Shown here piece by piece: positions 1 to 8,282 of a DNA stretch of 64,000 nucleotides (the first letter of the stretch is position 1; each line of letters opens with the position of its first letter). The stretch is taken from the NCBI RefSeq assembly GCF_036186745.1, contig NZ_CP108086.1:4526001-4590000 (forward strand). Reading direction: 5' to 3'. The notes under the pieces are model-generated. The model was not told where the DNA came from. It worked only from the letters and a program-made list of their open reading frames with translations, and ran no database searches. A program made the position numbers and the translations under genes. Origin of the DNA: Microbispora hainanensis (GTDB taxonomy: Bacteria; Actinomycetota; Actinomycetes; Streptosporangiales; Streptosporangiaceae).

Positions 1-932
1 GCGTGCACGTCGGCCGCCGCGTCCGAGGCCGGGGCCGCGGCCAGCGAGCCGTCCGACAGCTCCACGCCCGTCCCCGACAGCGCCGTCTGCATGACGTGCC
101 GCGCGTGGTCGCAGGCCGGGTGGTCGAGCCGCTGCTCGTCCGGGGGCAGCCCGAGCGCGGCCGTGTAGTCGAACACGCCGAAGTGGGCGGCCGCCAGCCG
201 GCCGCACAGCGAGGGCACCAGGTCGGCCGAGCGTTGGAGCATGAGCACGGTCTGCGGGGCCTCCACCTGCATCTCGAAGCGCAGGGTGCCCGGGGGCAGG
301 CGCAACCCGTGCTCCAGCGCCTCCAGGCAGCGTGCGAACTGGTGCAGGTAGTCCTCCATGAGGACCTTGGGGAACGTGACCGTGAACCCGTCGGGGAGCC
401 TGCCGGCCCGCCGTACGACCCCGGTCAGGAACCCGTCGAGCGTGCGCACCGAGCGCACGGGGTCGCCGTCGGCGAACGACTTCACCCGCAGCCCCCACCT
501 GCGGGGCAGCGTGCCCGCCTCGTGCATCGCGGCCACCGCCGCCGCCGCCGACTCGGCGTGCCCGTCCTCCTCCTCGGGGGAGCGCGTGCCGTAGCCGTCC
601 TCGAAGTCGATCCGCAGGTCCTCGATCGGCTCGGCGTGCAGCTTCCTGCGCACCCGGTCGTGCACGGGCTGGGCCAGCTCGAGGTCGAGATCGAACAGCT
701 CGGCCAGCTCGGTTGGGGTGAACAGGAGCCGGTGGAGGAGATCGGTCGCGGCGTGCCGCCACTGCTGGACGATCTCCGCCGTCACCCGGTCCGCGGGCAC
801 ATACACCGTGTGCACCGGCTGCCACGCGGGCTCCCTTACGGGGAAGCGGGCGAGCTGCTCGTCATGGGTCCCGGCGAAGCCGTCGAGCAGGCCGTCGAGC
901 AGGCCGCCTGGGCCGGTCAGCGTCGTCTCCAT
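1..932 (-). CDS. HpcH/HpaI aldolase / citrate-lyase-like protein, C-terminus cut by window edge
   Basis: The minus-strand frame opens with ATG at 932 and stays open to the window edge, so about 310 N-terminal residues are visible and the stop codon lies outside. The motif IDFEDGYG near residue 100 and the downstream TVTFPK and RFEMQVEAP segments resemble the PEP/pyruvate aldolase-like barrel proteins of actinomycetes (DUF6986 type). Such proteins are usually annotated as aldolases or lyases without a proven substrate; a cytosolic lyase is the likely role. Upstream of the start, GTCGC-TGC-GCGAC (979-991) is a small dyad that could be an operator. The coding sense is clear; the family name is from memory. 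Confidence 0.7.
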   Translation of the reverse strand, partial: METTLTGPGGLLDGLLDGFAGTHDEQLARFPVREPAWQPVHTVYVPADRVTAEIVQQWRHAATDLLHRLLFTPTELAELFDLDLELAQPVHDRVRRKLHAEPIEDLRIDFEDGYGTRSPEEEDGHAESAAAAVAAMHEAGTLPRRWGLRVKSFADGDPVRSVRTLDGFLTGVVRRAGRLPDGFTVTFPKVLMEDYLHQFARCLEALEHGLRLPPGTLRFEMQVEAPQTVLMLQRSADLVPSLCGRLAAAHFGVFDYTAALGLPPDEQRLDHPACDHARHVMQTALSGTGVELSDGSLAAAPASDAAADVH

Positions 933-1044
933 AGGGACGATCCTCGCAGAAGCCCTCGCCACGAAGACCTCATCACACAACGTCGCTGCGCGACCACGTT
1001 CGGTTGGCTATTCTTTTCCCCGACCGGCCGATCGAACAGGTGAT

Positions 1045-1113
1045 CGAATCGGTGGGGGAAAAAGAAACGGCCCCCTGCCGGGGGCCGTAGAGCCCGGGGA
1101 CGTAACCCCGGGC
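1045..1113 (-). terminator. tandem hairpins with a U-run on the minus strand
   Basis: Two perfect hairpins sit side by side: GCCCGGGG/CCCCGGGC (1092-1113) and ACGGCCCCC/GGGGGCCGT (1067-1088). Read on the minus strand, the second is followed directly by TTTCTTTTT, the form of an intrinsic terminator. No minus-strand gene lies just upstream, since the neighbour is a plus-strand gene. It may end antisense transcripts, attenuate the aldolase leader, or be the 3' end of a small RNA. Confidence 0.5.
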
Positions 1114-1134
1114 GCGGTGACTCCATGTTAGGAG

Positions 1135-1788
1135 ATGATGGCGTTGCGCGACAACCCCGTTCCCCAGGTCCTGCGTGTCGGGGTCTACGTGGACGGGTTC
1201 AACCTCTACTACGGACTGCGCTCCCTGCGGGGACGCCGCTATCTCTGGCTCGATCTCCATGCGTTGGCGGGCCGGCTGCTGAGGTCCGGGCAGACGCTTG
1301 CGACCGTCCGCTACTTCAGCGCCCACGTGCGCGGCGAGCCGGCCGCGCTGCTGCGGCAGAAGACCTACCTCGCGGTCCTGGAGAGCCTGGGGGTCGAGGT
1401 GGTGCTGGGGCGGTTCCAGGAGCAGCGGGCCTCCTGCCGGGCCTGCGGCGTCTCCCGGCGGACCTACGAGGAGAAGCAGTCCGACGTCGCGCTGGCCACC
1501 GCGATGGTCGGCGACGTCGCCCTCGACCGGGTCGACATGGTGCTGCTGCTTTCGGCCGACTCCGACCTGTGCGCGGCCATCGAGGCGGTGCGTCAGGTGG
1601 ACGCCCGGCGCGGCGGCAAGACCCGGGTCGTCACCGTCTTCCCGCCCGGCAGACGTTCGGACGGCCTTCGCCTCGCGAGCGACGCCTGGTTTCCTCTCGG
1701 CGAGGCGCTCGTCAGGCAGTCGCAACTGCCCGATCTCGTGCCCGGCCGCGACGGAGGGCGCTACCACCGGCCGGCCCACTGGTCCTGA
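1135..1788 (+). CDS. NYN (PIN-like) domain protein
   Basis: This 217-residue protein has the NYN/LabA signature: VYVDGFNLYYG near residue 20 (first acidic residue), an acidic KQSDV near 117 and LLSADSDL near 140, which together form the metal-binding site of PIN-like ribonucleases. A CRACG motif near residue 101 could bind zinc or be structural. The start is ambiguous: GGAG at 1131-1134 abuts ATG 1135 and ATG 1138 and is better spaced for the in-frame TTG at 1144. The likely role is a cytosolic RNA nuclease; the target is unknown. It is transcribed away from the aldolase gene. Confidence 0.8.
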   Translation: MMALRDNPVPQVLRVGVYVDGFNLYYGLRSLRGRRYLWLDLHALAGRLLRSGQTLATVRYFSAHVRGEPAALLRQKTYLAVLESLGVEVVLGRFQEQRASCRACGVSRRTYEEKQSDVALATAMVGDVALDRVDMVLLLSADSDLCAAIEAVRQVDARRGGKTRVVTVFPPGRRSDGLRLASDAWFPLGEALVRQSQLPDLVPGRDGGRYHRPAHWS

Positions 1789-2062
1789 CCACGCCACCCC
1801 GTCAGGACGAGACGCCCCGTCAGGACGAGACGCCCGTTCAGGACGTGACCCCAACGAGCCGTGTCAGGAGGCGCCCGTGAGCGCTCGGCCCCGCCGGAAA
1901 CGCGGCACTCGTCAGGGCGCGCCCCCGTCAGCACCCGGCACCCGCGAGAAATCGACACCCGCCAGAGCCTGGCACCCGCCAGAAACGCGGCACTCGTCAG
2001 GGCGCGCCCTCATCAGGACCCGGCACCCGCCAGGACGCGGCCTTGTCAGGCCCCGGTCCTTG
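1789..2062. repeat. degenerate repeats in a convergent gene gap
   Basis: The gap between the NYN gene and fprA, which converge here, is filled with variants of GTCAGGACGAGACGCC (1801-1850) and a direct repeat of about 45 bp (1897-1941 and 1982-2026) whose core is GAAACGCGGCACTCGTCAGG. No coding frame or clear terminator is seen. The spacing of the two long copies is 85 bp. Confidence 0.7.
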
Positions 2063-3385
2063 TCAGGACGCGCCGCCTGGGCGGGAGAGCCGGCCGCACG
2101 CGTTCAGCATCGCGTCCCTGCCCACCAGCTTCACCCGTTCGCCCCTCCCGAGGCTGCCGGCCAGCGCCGCCTCCGCGGCCTCGATCGCCAGCCAGTCCTC
2201 GTACGTCACCGGGCTCAGCCCGCGCGCGGCGAGCAGGTCGTCCAGCCGGGCGGTCGCCGTTCCCGGCACCACCTCGGCGAGCAGCGTGCGCACGGTCTCG
2301 GCGGCGTCGGACTTGTTGGTCCCGATCACGCCCGTCGGCCCGCGCTTGAGCCAGCCCGCGACGTACTGCCGGTCGGTCACCTTGCCGGCGACGTTCGGCA
2401 CCGTCATCGTCGCCGGGTCGAACGGCACCCCGGGCAGCGCCACGCTCTGGTAGCCCACCGAGCGCATCACCATGTCCGCCGGGATCGTCTCGAAGTCGCC
2501 GGTCCCGACGACCCGCCCGTTCTCCAGCCGGGTCCGCTCCAGCCGTACGCCCTCGACCCGGGACACGCCGAGGATCTCCACCGGGCGCAGCCAGAAACGC
2601 ACCTCCAGGCGGCGGGGCCGGTCGGAAGGCTTGCGCTCCGACCACGACCGCAGCACGTCCACGTTGCCCCTGACCTGGCGCGACAGCGTGGTCAGGTCCG
2701 CGACCGCGACCTCGTCGGGATAGGTGAGGACGTCGGCGTTCAGCAGCTCGCCGAGCTCCCGCAGCTCCTTCAGGGTGAACTTCGCGTGCTCGGGCCCGCG
2801 CCGGCCGACCATGTGGATCCGCTTCACCTTGGAGGCGGCCAGCCGGTCGAGCACCTCTTCGGGCACGTCCGTGCCGCGCAGCTCGTCGGCCGTCTTCGCC
2901 ATGATCCGCACCACGTCCACGGCGACGTTGCCGACGCCGATGACGACGACCTCCTCCGCGTCGAGGGAGAACGTGTCCGGCGGGACGTCGGGGTGGCCGC
3001 AGTACCAGTTGACGAAGTCGGTCGCCGCGACGCTGCCCGGCAGGTCCTCGCCCGGGACTCCGAGGTGCCTGTCGACCATCGCGCCCGTGCAGTAGACGAC
3101 GGCGTCATAGCAGGACAGCAGGTCGTCCGCCGACAGGTCGGCGCCCAGTTCGACGCCGCCGAGGAAGCGCACCCCCGGGGTCTCCAGAACCCTGCGCAGG
3201 TAGCCGGCGATCGACTTGATCGACGTGTGGTCGGGCGCCACGCCATAGCGGACCAGCCCGTACGGTGTCGGCAGGCGTTCGAGAACGTCCACCTCGACGG
3301 GGTCCTGCGACTGTTTGACCAGCGCCTCGGCCGTGTAGATGCCGGCCGGGCCCGACCCGACGATCGCGACGCGCAGTGTCACCAT
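2063..3385 (-). CDS. fprA: ferredoxin/flavodoxin-NADP+ reductase
   Basis: The protein (about 440 residues) is a two-Rossmann flavoenzyme of the adrenodoxin-reductase/FprA family. It begins with the FAD loop VAIVGSGPAGIYTAEAL, has the VVVIGVGNVAVDVVRI NADP-binding loop in the middle, and ends with the family motif GWLKRGPTGVIGTNKSDA. It transfers electrons between NADPH and ferredoxin, for example to cytochromes P450. An in-frame ATG exists at 3397, but GGAGG lies between it and ATG 3385/GTG 3382, so I place the start at 3385 (GTG 3382 has better spacing). A TAAAG-rich stretch near 3425 may hold its promoter. Confidence 0.93.
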   Translation of the reverse strand: MVTLRVAIVGSGPAGIYTAEALVKQSQDPVEVDVLERLPTPYGLVRYGVAPDHTSIKSIAGYLRRVLETPGVRFLGGVELGADLSADDLLSCYDAVVYCTGAMVDRHLGVPGEDLPGSVAATDFVNWYCGHPDVPPDTFSLDAEEVVVIGVGNVAVDVVRIMAKTADELRGTDVPEEVLDRLAASKVKRIHMVGRRGPEHAKFTLKELRELGELLNADVLTYPDEVAVADLTTLSRQVRGNVDVLRSWSERKPSDRPRRLEVRFWLRPVEILGVSRVEGVRLERTRLENGRVVGTGDFETIPADMVMRSVGYQSVALPGVPFDPATMTVPNVAGKVTDRQYVAGWLKRGPTGVIGTNKSDAAETVRTLLAEVVPGTATARLDDLLAARGLSPVTYEDWLAIEAAEAALAGSLGRGERVKLVGRDAMLNACGRLSRPGGAS

Positions 3386-3466
3386 GGCCTCCAGCATCTG
3401 CGGATGCTCCCTGTCTGTGATTCTTTATCACCGCCGGTTGCACTGCCAGTGGAACGCCGTGCCGCG

Positions 3467-3488
3467 CACACCGGATTGTCATCCGTGT
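3467..3488. promoter_or_regulatory. dyad in the fprA upstream region
   Basis: CGGAT-TGTC-ATCCG (3472-3485) extends to an imperfect ACAC/GTGT dyad. It lies about 85 bases upstream of fprA, between divergent genes, so it could be an operator for either. There is no further evidence. Confidence 0.3.
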
Positions 3489-3611
3489 TGTGATGGTTCG
3501 CGGGGTTGCGGCGACCATGCGGCCACGATCAAAGTGATGCCCGTGGGCAGTGGGGCTAAAAGACGGGGAAACCCGCGGACGAGAAGGCCGGGCGGTGGCA
3601 CCCTCCCTGAC

Positions 3612-4139
3612 ATGAGGGGACTCCGCGGGGGGCGGGACGAGCCCGGGGCCTCACCGGCCACGGTGCCCGGCCCGCAGAACGGTCAAGAGGACGGCGACGC
3701 GCCGCCGTCCGGCTCCGTGCCGGACGGGCTGAGGTATGAGGCACTGGGGCGGGTCATGGCCGCCTTATCCGGTGAGGCGGAGACGCTGGAGGCGTGCCGC
3801 GACCTGACATGGTGGCGGGGCACCGACCGCTCCTGGCACATCGAGTGGCGCGACGGCCCGTACGCCGCCGAGGTGGCGGCGCAGCTCCTTGACCGGATCG
3901 GCGAGCCCGGCCAGGACGCCGTACGGGCGGCCCCCGCGGGCCCGGCGACCACGTCCACGGCGATGCTGAACGTGATGGGCGTGACCTTCGTGCTGCGCGC
4001 CATCGACCCGTTCGGCATGGAGCGGTTGCGGACCAGGCCCGGCCTGTGGCGGCTGTCGGCGGCGCTGGACGGCCCGGCAGGCTCGGTCGGCACGGGTGGA
4101 CGGGGCCGTCAGCACTGGGAGGAACTGCTCGGCGGCTGA
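3612..4139 (+). CDS. hypothetical protein
   Basis: The 175-residue reading frame has a low-complexity N-terminus followed by a well-composed region from about residue 45: LRYEALGRVMAALSGEAETL, then WWRGTDRSWHIEWRDGPYAAEV and a segment with FVLRAIDPFGMERLR. The mix of aromatic and charged residues and third-position GC favour this frame over the overlapping minus-strand frames. No family is recognised. No ribosome binding site is visible before ATG 3612, so the start could be elsewhere, for example GTG 3541 further upstream. It precedes proS with a gap of 187 bases and probably has its own promoter. Confidence 0.55.
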   Translation: MRGLRGGRDEPGASPATVPGPQNGQEDGDAPPSGSVPDGLRYEALGRVMAALSGEAETLEACRDLTWWRGTDRSWHIEWRDGPYAAEVAAQLLDRIGEPGQDAVRAAPAGPATTSTAMLNVMGVTFVLRAIDPFGMERLRTRPGLWRLSAALDGPAGSVGTGGRGRQHWEELLGG

Positions 4140-4326
4140 CGCCGGCGGCCCTGTATCGGCTCGCCGTTCGTTTTACGTGAGGCGGTGTGGCCCCCGGAGT
4201 CGATAGCCTTGGGGGCACATCGTCTTCGTCTCGTCCCTCCGGTCGTCTCCGAGGGTCCGTGAGGAGATCCGCATCGCACCCCGAGGGGGCGCCGCGGACG
4301 AGACCTCTTACGAGCAAGGAGTAGCC

Positions 4327-6069
4327 GTGCTGCTGCGTATGTCGACCCTGTTCCTGCGCACCCTGCGTGAGGATCCGGCGGACGCGGAAGTGCCGAGCCA
4401 CAAGCTGCTCGTCCGCGCCGGCTACATCCGCCGCGTCGCGCCCGGCATCTACTCCTGGCTGCCGCTCGGCAAGATCGTGCTGGAGAACGTCGCGCGGGTC
4501 GTGCGTGAGGAGATGGACCGGATGGGCGCGCAGGAGGTGCTGTTCCCCGCGCTGCTGCCCCGGGACTTCTACGAGCCCACGGGCCGCTGGACCGAGTACG
4601 GCGACACGCTGTTCCGGTTGAAGGACCGCAAGGGCGCCGACTACCTCCTCGGGCCCACCCACGAGGAGATGTTCACCGACATGGTGAAGGGGGAGTACTC
4701 CTCCTACAAGGACTACCCCGTCACCCTCTACCAGATCCAGACGAAGTACCGCGACGAGGCCCGGCCCCGGGCGGGCATCCTGCGCGGCCGCGAGTTCGTC
4801 ATGAAGGACTCCTACTCCTTCGACCTCGACGACGACGGCCTCAAGCGGTCCTACGAGATGCACCGCGAGGCGTACATCCGCATCTTCGATCGCCTCGGCA
4901 TCGACTACAAGATCTGCTTCGCGATGTCGGGCGCGATGGGCGGGTCGGCCTCCGAGGAGTTCCTCGCCCCCTGCCCGACCGGTGAGGACACCTTCGTGGC
5001 CTGCCACAACTGCGGATACGCGGCCAACGCCGAGGCGGTCGTCACGCCCGCGCCGCCCGCCGTCACCGCCGAGCAGCCCCCCATGAAGGTGCTCGACACG
5101 CCCGACACCCCGACGATCGAGTCGCTCGTCTCGTACGTCAACGAGACGTACGGCCTGGACATCACCGCAGCCGACACGCTGAAGAACCTCGTCGTCAAGG
5201 TCCGTACGCCGGGCTCCGACGAGGTCAAGACGGTGATCGTCGGCGTGCCCGGCGACCGCGAGGTCGACTTCAAGCGCCTTGAGGCGGCGCTCGCGCCCGG
5301 CGTGCCGGAGATCTTCGAGGCCGAGGACTTCGCCCGCCACCCCGGCCTGGTGCGCGGCTACATCGGCCCCCAGGTGCTCAAGGAGCTGGGGATCACCTAC
5401 CTGGTCGACCCCCGCGTGGTCGAGGGCTCGGCCTGGGTGACGGGCGCCAACGAGCCGGGCAAGCACGCCGCGCACGTGGTCGTGGGCCGCGACTTCCAGC
5501 CCGACGGCACCATCGAGGCCGCCGAGGTGCGGGCGGGCGACGCCTGCCCCCGCTGCGCGCACCCGCTGTCGATCGACCGGGGCATCGAGATCGGCCACAT
5601 CTTCCAGCTCGGCCGCAAGTACGCCGACGCCGCCCAGCTCGACGCGCTCGGGCCCGACGGCAAGCCCATCCGCATCACCATGGGCTCGTACGGCGTCGGC
5701 GTGTCCCGGGCGGTGGCCGTGCTCGCCGAGCAGCGCCACGACGAGCTGGGCCTGGTGTGGCCCAGGGAGGTGGCGCCCGCCGACGTGCACATCGTGGGCA
5801 CCGGCAAGGAGAACCAGATCGAGGTCGCGAGCAACCTCGCCGAGACCCTTGAGGCGCGGGGGCTGCGCGTGCTCGTGGACGACCGCCCCGGCGTGTCGCC
5901 CGGCGTCAAGTTCAAGGACTCCGAGCTGCTCGGCCTGCCCACCGTGCTGATCGTCGGCCGGGGCTTGGCCAACGGCGTGGTCGAGCTGCGCGACCGGGCC
6001 ACCGGGACCAAGGAGGAGATCCCGCTGGACGAGGCCGTCGAGCGGGTGCTGGCCGCCTGCCGGGCCTGA
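4327..6069 (+). CDS. proS: prolyl-tRNA synthetase, bacterial type with editing insertion
   Basis: This 580-residue class II synthetase charges tRNA-Pro in the cytosol. Motif 2 is visible as [19 protein letters not shown] near residue 140, with MKDSYSFD just after. The YbaK-like editing insertion lies at about 225-400, and motif 3 is [18 protein letters not shown] near 455. The C-terminal anticodon-binding domain carries [22 protein letters not shown]. The length is normal for ProS of this type. The GTG start at 4327 has AAGGAG just upstream (from 4316). The leader contains GTCGATAGCCTTGGGGGCAC, a TAGCCT -10-like box near 4206 also seen before dapB and, in variant form, rimP. A strong hairpin follows the gene. 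Confidence 0.97.
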   Translation: MLLRMSTLFLRTLREDPADAEVPSHKLLVRAGYIRRVAPGIYSWLPLGKIVLENVARVVREEMDRMGAQEVLFPALLPRDFYEPTGRWTEYGDTLFRLKDRKGADYLLGPTHEEMFTDMVKGEYSSYKDYPVTLYQIQTKYRDEARPRAGILRGREFVMKDSYSFDLDDDGLKRSYEMHREAYIRIFDRLGIDYKICFAMSGAMGGSASEEFLAPCPTGEDTFVACHNCGYAANAEAVVTPAPPAVTAEQPPMKVLDTPDTPTIESLVSYVNETYGLDITAADTLKNLVVKVRTPGSDEVKTVIVGVPGDREVDFKRLEAALAPGVPEIFEAEDFARHPGLVRGYIGPQVLKELGITYLVDPRVVEGSAWVTGANEPGKHAAHVVVGRDFQPDGTIEAAEVRAGDACPRCAHPLSIDRGIEIGHIFQLGRKYADAAQLDALGPDGKPIRITMGSYGVGVSRAVAVLAEQRHDELGLVWPREVAPADVHIVGTGKENQIEVASNLAETLEARGLRVLVDDRPGVSPGVKFKDSELLGLPTVLIVGRGLANGVVELRDRATGTKEEIPLDEAVERVLAACRA

Positions 6070-6091
6070 TCGCCGGGCACATCTGATCACC

Positions 6092-6136
6092 ACACGGCGC
6101 CGCCGTCCCCGTACGAAGGGGGCGGCGGCGCCGTGT
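6092..6136. terminator. long GC hairpin between convergent genes
   Basis: A perfect 14-bp inverted repeat, ACACGGCGCCGCCG (6092-6105) and CGGCGGCGCCGTGT (6123-6136), follows proS by 22 bases. No U-run is present, which is common for actinomycete terminators. It could serve both proS and the convergent ferritin-like gene. Confidence 0.65.
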
Positions 6137-6398
6137 CGCTGAGCGCTGTCGTGGGCCGCCGTCCGCGGTGCCGGCCCATCGAGCCGGGATGGGCCTCCTG
6201 ACGAGGGCGGCGGCGCCGCGTTGCTGTGCCTGTGGGGCGCTGCTCCGTGGGCCGCGCGACCTTGCCGGCTCGCTGGGCCGGACTGTTCCGGCAGGGCTTC
6301 CCGGTGCCGGGGCGGCGGGACCGTGTCGTTGTGCGCCGTCCGTGGGTCGCGCTGCTTACTCGCCGGGGCGGATCCTGCTGAACTCCAGGGCGAGGGCC
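6137..6398. repeat. degenerate GC-rich spacer resembling the tail of the next gene
   Basis: No convincing gene is seen. A stretch near 6274-6325 (GGCCGGACTGTTCCGGCAGG and following) resembles a stretch about 135 bases further on, inside the 3' end of the ferritin-like gene near 6410-6455 (GGGCGGACTGCTCCGGCCGG and following). Motifs such as GTGGGCCGC/GTGGGTCGC also recur through the spacer. This suggests repeated local duplication and drift. Confidence 0.45.
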
Positions 6399-7016
6399 CT
6401 ATTGGCCGCCTTGGGCGGACTGCTCCGGCCGGGCCTCCTGGCCGGGGGCGGCGTCCGCCCCGGCCGATTCGGAGGAAGCGGCATCCGACCCTGCCCCCTC
6501 TGACCCTGCCCCCTCTGACCCTGCCTCCTCTGACCCGGCTTCCTCCGCAGGGGCGGCGTCGACGTCGGCGCCGCCGCGGCCCATGCCCGGGAACGGGTCG
6601 CCGATCTTCGGCTGCCAGCCGTACGCGCGGGTCGCGCACTCCTGCGCGGCCAGAGCGGCGAGCCGCCGCAGCGCCGGGTCGCGGTCGGCGGCGAGCTCCA
6701 GGTAGGCGGTGGTCACCCGCTGCTCCACCAGCACGGCCAGACGCACCGCGTCGGCCGGTTCGCGCACCTCGAAAGGCAGCAGGTAGGTGGGGCCGGGCTC
6801 GGCGGGCGTGCCGCCTCGCCGGGTGATGAGCGTTCGCAGCTGGTCGCGCCGTGCCCGGTGGGCGTCGAACCCTGCGGTGGCGCGTTTGAGCAGCGCGCCG
6901 CTGGTCTTCCCGCCGATCACTCCGTAGGCGTACACGGCGGCGTGCTCGGCGGACAGGGCCCGGTCGAGCGCGTCGCCGGTGGGCGCCTTGGAGGGCTCGG
7001 CCGCGCTCTCAGTCAC
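6399..7016 (-). CDS. ferritin-like domain protein (DUF4439 type) with repetitive acidic tail
   Basis: The first 145 or so of 205 residues form a four-helix ferritin-like fold: ALSAEHAAVYAYGVIGGK near the start, DAHRARRDQLRTLI, LVEQRVTTAYLELAADRD and LAAQECATRAYGWQP. This matches the DUF4439 proteins found upstream of rimP in actinomycetes. The canonical iron ligands are not all evident, so metal binding is unproven. The tail from about residue 155 is an EEAGSEGAGSEGAGSD-like repeat encoded by a 15-bp DNA repeat (6487-6531) and is probably disordered. The start overlaps the upstream lipoprotein gene by 8 bases, suggesting translational coupling. Confidence 0.82.
   Translation of the reverse strand: MTESAAEPSKAPTGDALDRALSAEHAAVYAYGVIGGKTSGALLKRATAGFDAHRARRDQLRTLITRRGGTPAEPGPTYLLPFEVREPADAVRLAVLVEQRVTTAYLELAADRDPALRRLAALAAQECATRAYGWQPKIGDPFPGMGRGGADVDAAPAEEAGSEEAGSEGAGSEGAGSDAASSESAGADAAPGQEARPEQSAQGGQ
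6487..6531. repeat. 15-bp tandem repeat inside the ferritin-like gene
   Basis: Three copies of GACCCTGCCCCCTCT (6487-6501, 6502-6516 and a one-base variant at 6517-6531), followed by a partial copy. The repeat is in frame and encodes the EGAGS units of the C-terminal tail. Confidence 0.8.
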
Positions 7017-7515
7017 GCACCCTCCCCAGGGCGACGACGTGGACGGCCTCGCACGCGCCGATGCTCGCCAGGAGCTGGGAGAGCGCGGGGGAGGCCGTGG
7101 CCATCTGCGCGGGTCGCGCCGACGCCGCGCGCCGTTCGGCGTCCCTGAGCGTCTCGACGGACACGACGGACACGGCGGACACGGCGGACGGCGACGGGGC
7201 CGCGGAGGACGAGGCCGGCGGCGCGGGGCTCGCGGGGAACGTTCCGCCCCCGGCGGGCAGGAGCGCGCGCAGCGCCTGGAGATGCGCCGCGTGACGCTGA
7301 CGGAACGGCTCCAGCGCGGCGGCCTGGGCGGGCCGGGCGGCGACCGCCTGCCCGTAGAGCGAGACCAGGTGTTCCTTGCCCGTGATCAGCGAGGTGAGCA
7401 GCACGGTCTGCGGATCCGGAGCGGCCGGAGCGGCAGGCTTCCGCGGGGCCGGGGAACAACCCGCCGCGGCCAGACCGGCAGCGGCGGCGGAGCCCAGCAA
7501 CACGCGTCTCGTCAC
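7009..7515 (-). CDS. putative lipoprotein upstream of the ferritin-like gene
   Basis: Starting at GTG 7515, the 168-residue product has a twin-arginine-like TRRVLLG, a hydrophobic segment and the lipobox LAAAGC, so it is probably exported and lipid-anchored. The mature part is helical: TSLITGKEHLVSLYGQAVAA, FRQRHAAHLQALRALL, a Pro/Ser/Ala linker, then a helix ending in GACEAVHVVALG. The pattern resembles a second ferritin-like bundle, which would fit its coupling to the DUF4439 gene downstream. An alternative GTG 18 bases or more upstream cannot be excluded. The pair may form a membrane-associated complex of unknown role. Confidence 0.72.
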   Translation of the reverse strand: MTRRVLLGSAAAAGLAAAGCSPAPRKPAAPAAPDPQTVLLTSLITGKEHLVSLYGQAVAARPAQAAALEPFRQRHAAHLQALRALLPAGGGTFPASPAPPASSSAAPSPSAVSAVSVVSVETLRDAERRAASARPAQMATASPALSQLLASIGACEAVHVVALGRVRD

Positions 7516-7528
7516 CCGTGGCCCGCCG

Positions 7529-7546
7529 CTGTGTCTCACGACACAG
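7529..7546. promoter_or_regulatory. perfect dyad upstream of the lipoprotein gene
   Basis: CTGTGTC-TCAC-GACACAG, with 7-bp perfect arms, ends 14 bases before the GTG start of the lipoprotein gene. It could be an operator or a small leader hairpin. Confidence 0.4.
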
Positions 7547-7744
7547 CATCGTACGGCGCGGCGCGCACTGGTCATCGCCCGTGACCGTGTCGATCGTGCC
7601 CGTGTCGGATCGCCGCCCGGGTGTGGCGCTGTTTCCACCTCCCGGTGTCGATAGGCTGTTGGCACATCGGGCTTGGGCACCAGGGGCTTGGGCACTACGG
7701 TCACAGGCAACGATCACAGCCACACGGTCATTTGGGAGGTCGGC

Positions 7745-8272
7745 ATGGGCAGCGACGCTCGACGCGGCCGCCTGGTTGAGCTGCTCGGCCCGGTCGTCGC
7801 CGCCGAGGGGTTCGACCTGGAGGACGTCACGGTCACACCGGCGGGCCGCCGGCGGCTGGTGCGCGTCGTGGTGGACCGGGACGGCGGTGTGAGCCTCGAC
7901 GACGTGGCCGACGTGAGCCAGTCCGTTTCCAAGCGGCTCGACGAGGTGGACGTCCTCGGCGGCAGCCCGTACGTCCTCGAGGTCACCTCTCCCGGAGTCG
8001 ACAGGCCGCTCACCGAGCCGCGCCACTGGCGACGGGCGCGCGGGCGGCTGGTGAAGGCCGAGCTGCGTGACGGCACCTCCGTGGAGGGCCGGGTGACCGA
8101 GGCCGGCGAGACCGATGTGGAGCTGGACGGCGCGCGCCGCATCGCGTACGGCGAGCTGGTGCGCGGCCGCGTGCAGGTCGAGTTCAACCGGCGCGACGCC
8201 GGGCTCGACGACGAACTTGACGAAGACCTCGATGTCGACGAAGACATCGACGACGCCGACGACGAGGGCTAG
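7745..8272 (+). CDS. rimP: ribosome maturation factor RimP
   Basis: The 175-residue protein matches RimP, which binds the nascent 30S subunit and helps assembly around S12. The N-terminal alpha/beta domain carries [20 protein letters not shown], the centre has the family signature [16 protein letters not shown] near residue 75, and a C-terminal SH3-like domain follows. The tail is strongly acidic ([17 protein letters not shown]). ATG 7745 has GGGAGG 6 bases upstream. A GTCGATAGGCT promoter-like box lies near 7650. rimP heads the plus-strand cluster and nusA follows after only 10 bases. Confidence 0.95.
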   Translation: MGSDARRGRLVELLGPVVAAEGFDLEDVTVTPAGRRRLVRVVVDRDGGVSLDDVADVSQSVSKRLDEVDVLGGSPYVLEVTSPGVDRPLTEPRHWRRARGRLVKAELRDGTSVEGRVTEAGETDVELDGARRIAYGELVRGRVQVEFNRRDAGLDDELDEDLDVDEDIDDADDEG

Positions 8273-8282
8273 GGGGAGCCTT

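Noticed and set aside
4140..4326. Possible T-box or leader control of proS
   Set aside because: The leader has no T-box core or antiterminator pattern. Only a TAGCCT promoter-like box and a normal ribosome binding site are seen.
6168..6503. Plus-strand 111-codon frame between proS and the ferritin-like gene
   Set aside because: It lies in degenerate spacer DNA and overlaps the tail of a real gene; its composition is Ala/Gly/Arg-rich without structure.
3754..6639. Very long minus-strand open frame opposite proS
   Set aside because: It is a GC-driven mirror of proS. Its composition is Arg/Gly/His-rich without domains, while proS is unambiguous. The same holds for long frames opposite infB, pnp, the M16 gene and the SARP gene.
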